Positions 63,415-64,000 of a stretch of DNA of 64,000 nucleotides are shown piece after piece. The stretch's first letter is position 1, and every line of letters starts with the position of its first letter. Location: positions 266,542 to 330,541 of the forward strand of contig NZ_LRSE01000002.1 in NCBI RefSeq assembly GCF_001634625.1, given 5' to 3'. Below the pieces are notes generated by a model. That model made no database searches. It was not told the DNA's origin and saw only the letters and a program-made list of their open reading frames with translations. Origin of the DNA: Croceicoccus bisphenolivorans (GTDB lineage Bacteria; Pseudomonadota; Alphaproteobacteria; Sphingomonadales; Sphingomonadaceae). The position numbers and the translations under genes were made by a program.

Positions 63415-63951
63415 ATGCCGACAGCAAATTCGATCGCCGACCTCGGCCCGATCATGCAGCAGGCCTACCTGCCGGAGGATTTCGACGCCGCGCTCAAGTA
63501 CTGGACCGAAACGATCGGCGTCGGCCCGTTCTACATGCTGGAAAACATCCGGCTGGGGGACATGACCTGCCTTGGCGAACCGACCGACGCGGTATTCAGC
63601 GTCGCCATCGCATACTGGGGCGACATGCAGGTGGAACTGGTGCGTCCCGAAAACGACGCACCGGCCCACTACACAGGCAAGTACAAGGTGCACGACAGGC
63701 TGCACCACGTCTGCCAGCTGGTTGACGATATAGAGGACGCGCGCAGGGCTGTTGAAGCGGCGGGCGCGACCATCGTGGTCGAAGGCAAGGTGGGCGATGA
63801 CGGCTACGTCATCTACGCCGATCCGGGCTTCGGCGCGGGCGGGATCGTGGAATTCGTCCAGCTTGGCACCGGAGGCCCGGAACTGTTCGCGATGATCAAG
63901 GATGCGTCGGTCAACTGGGACGGCAGCGATCCGATTCGCAAGCTGGGCTGA
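63415..63951 (+). CDS. VOC (glyoxalase/bleomycin-resistance) family protein
   Basis: A 178-residue vicinal-oxygen-chelate protein. It has the repeated beta-alpha-beta-beta-beta units: QQAYLPEDFDAALKYWTETIGVGPFYML, and HHVCQLVDDIEDARRAVEAAG, then FGAGGIVEFVQLG. His in RLHHVCQLV and Glu in GIVEFVQLG fit the metal ligands. Relatives include methylmalonyl-CoA epimerase and ring-cleavage enzymes. It ends the rightward operon 57182-63951, which suggests a role in the same catabolic pathway. Confidence 0.85.
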   Translation: MPTANSIADLGPIMQQAYLPEDFDAALKYWTETIGVGPFYMLENIRLGDMTCLGEPTDAVFSVAIAYWGDMQVELVRPENDAPAHYTGKYKVHDRLHHVCQLVDDIEDARRAVEAAGATIVVEGKVGDDGYVIYADPGFGAGGIVEFVQLGTGGPELFAMIKDASVNWDGSDPIRKLG

Positions 63952-64000
63952 TCAATCCGCCTGCGCGTGCCGCCATTCGCGCTTGATCTTCTTGGCCAGC
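63952..64000 (-). CDS. C-terminal fragment of an unidentified protein
   Basis: A minus-strand frame is open to the window edge and ends LAKKIKREWRHAQAD followed by TGA directly beside the VOC stop (convergent). Only 15 residues are visible, too few to assign a family. Confidence 0.4.
   Translation of the reverse strand, partial: LAKKIKREWRHAQAD

Overview
The window looks like chromosomal DNA of a GC-rich alphaproteobacterium, most likely of the order Sphingomonadales (Novosphingobium/Erythrobacter-like). The grounds are the strong G/C third-position bias, two large TonB-dependent receptors each beside small-molecule catabolic genes, the SurE-SerS pair, and the many acyl-CoA dehydrogenase, SDR and DUF35-thiolase genes. 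The genus is an inference. No tRNA, rRNA, CRISPR array, insertion sequence or phage gene was seen.

Layout. 1-1077: end of a ribosomal operon (rplK fragment, rplA, terminator). 1154-10391: housekeeping and mixed genes (tandem PilZ protein, CinA-type MoCF protein, rimO, DUF1761 membrane protein, cupin, K+ channel, surE, serS, sulfotransferase). 10396-20747: a leftward redox/signalling cluster in three transcription units. These are OsmC-like; FMO - FAD monooxygenase - truncated globin - PAS/nucleotide cyclase - hybrid kinase - response regulator; and a cysteine synthase-glutaredoxin fusion with a PLP decarboxylase. All three units carry the same composite upstream motif (A 13398-13444, B 20011-20057, C 20833-20879) with identical internal spacing. 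This is the best candidate for an undescribed system. 20900-27655: transglutaminase / ATP-grasp / alpha-E operon of the amidoligase type, divergent from a fused 5-oxoprolinase (27741-31328).

31320-36910: LysR regulator divergent from isovaleryl-CoA dehydrogenase and both methylcrotonyl-CoA carboxylase subunits (leucine catabolism). 36974-42323: TetR regulator divergent from a TonB receptor - alpha/beta hydrolase - MFS transporter set. 42366-45799: MobA-like nucleotidyltransferase, a small transcription unit with a near-perfect Shine-Dalgarno and an 18-codon ORF, lipoprotein, tlyA, tspO, ubiK. 45818-63951: a catabolic region suggestive of steroid or other polycyclic/isoprenoid acid degradation. 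It holds a KstD-like flavoprotein, a second TonB receptor, SnoaL-like and SDR proteins, a short acyl-CoA dehydrogenase with a divergent LuxR solo, a class III-like PHA synthase with a mini-PhaE, GNAT and lipase genes, then a rightward operon of DUF35 protein, lipid-transfer thiolase, acyl-CoA dehydrogenase, 2-oxoacid dehydrogenase E1alpha/E1beta/E2 and a VOC protein.

Starts were moved from the longest open frame wherever family length, a ribosome binding site or overlap with the neighbouring gene argued for it. The reasons are given in the entries.
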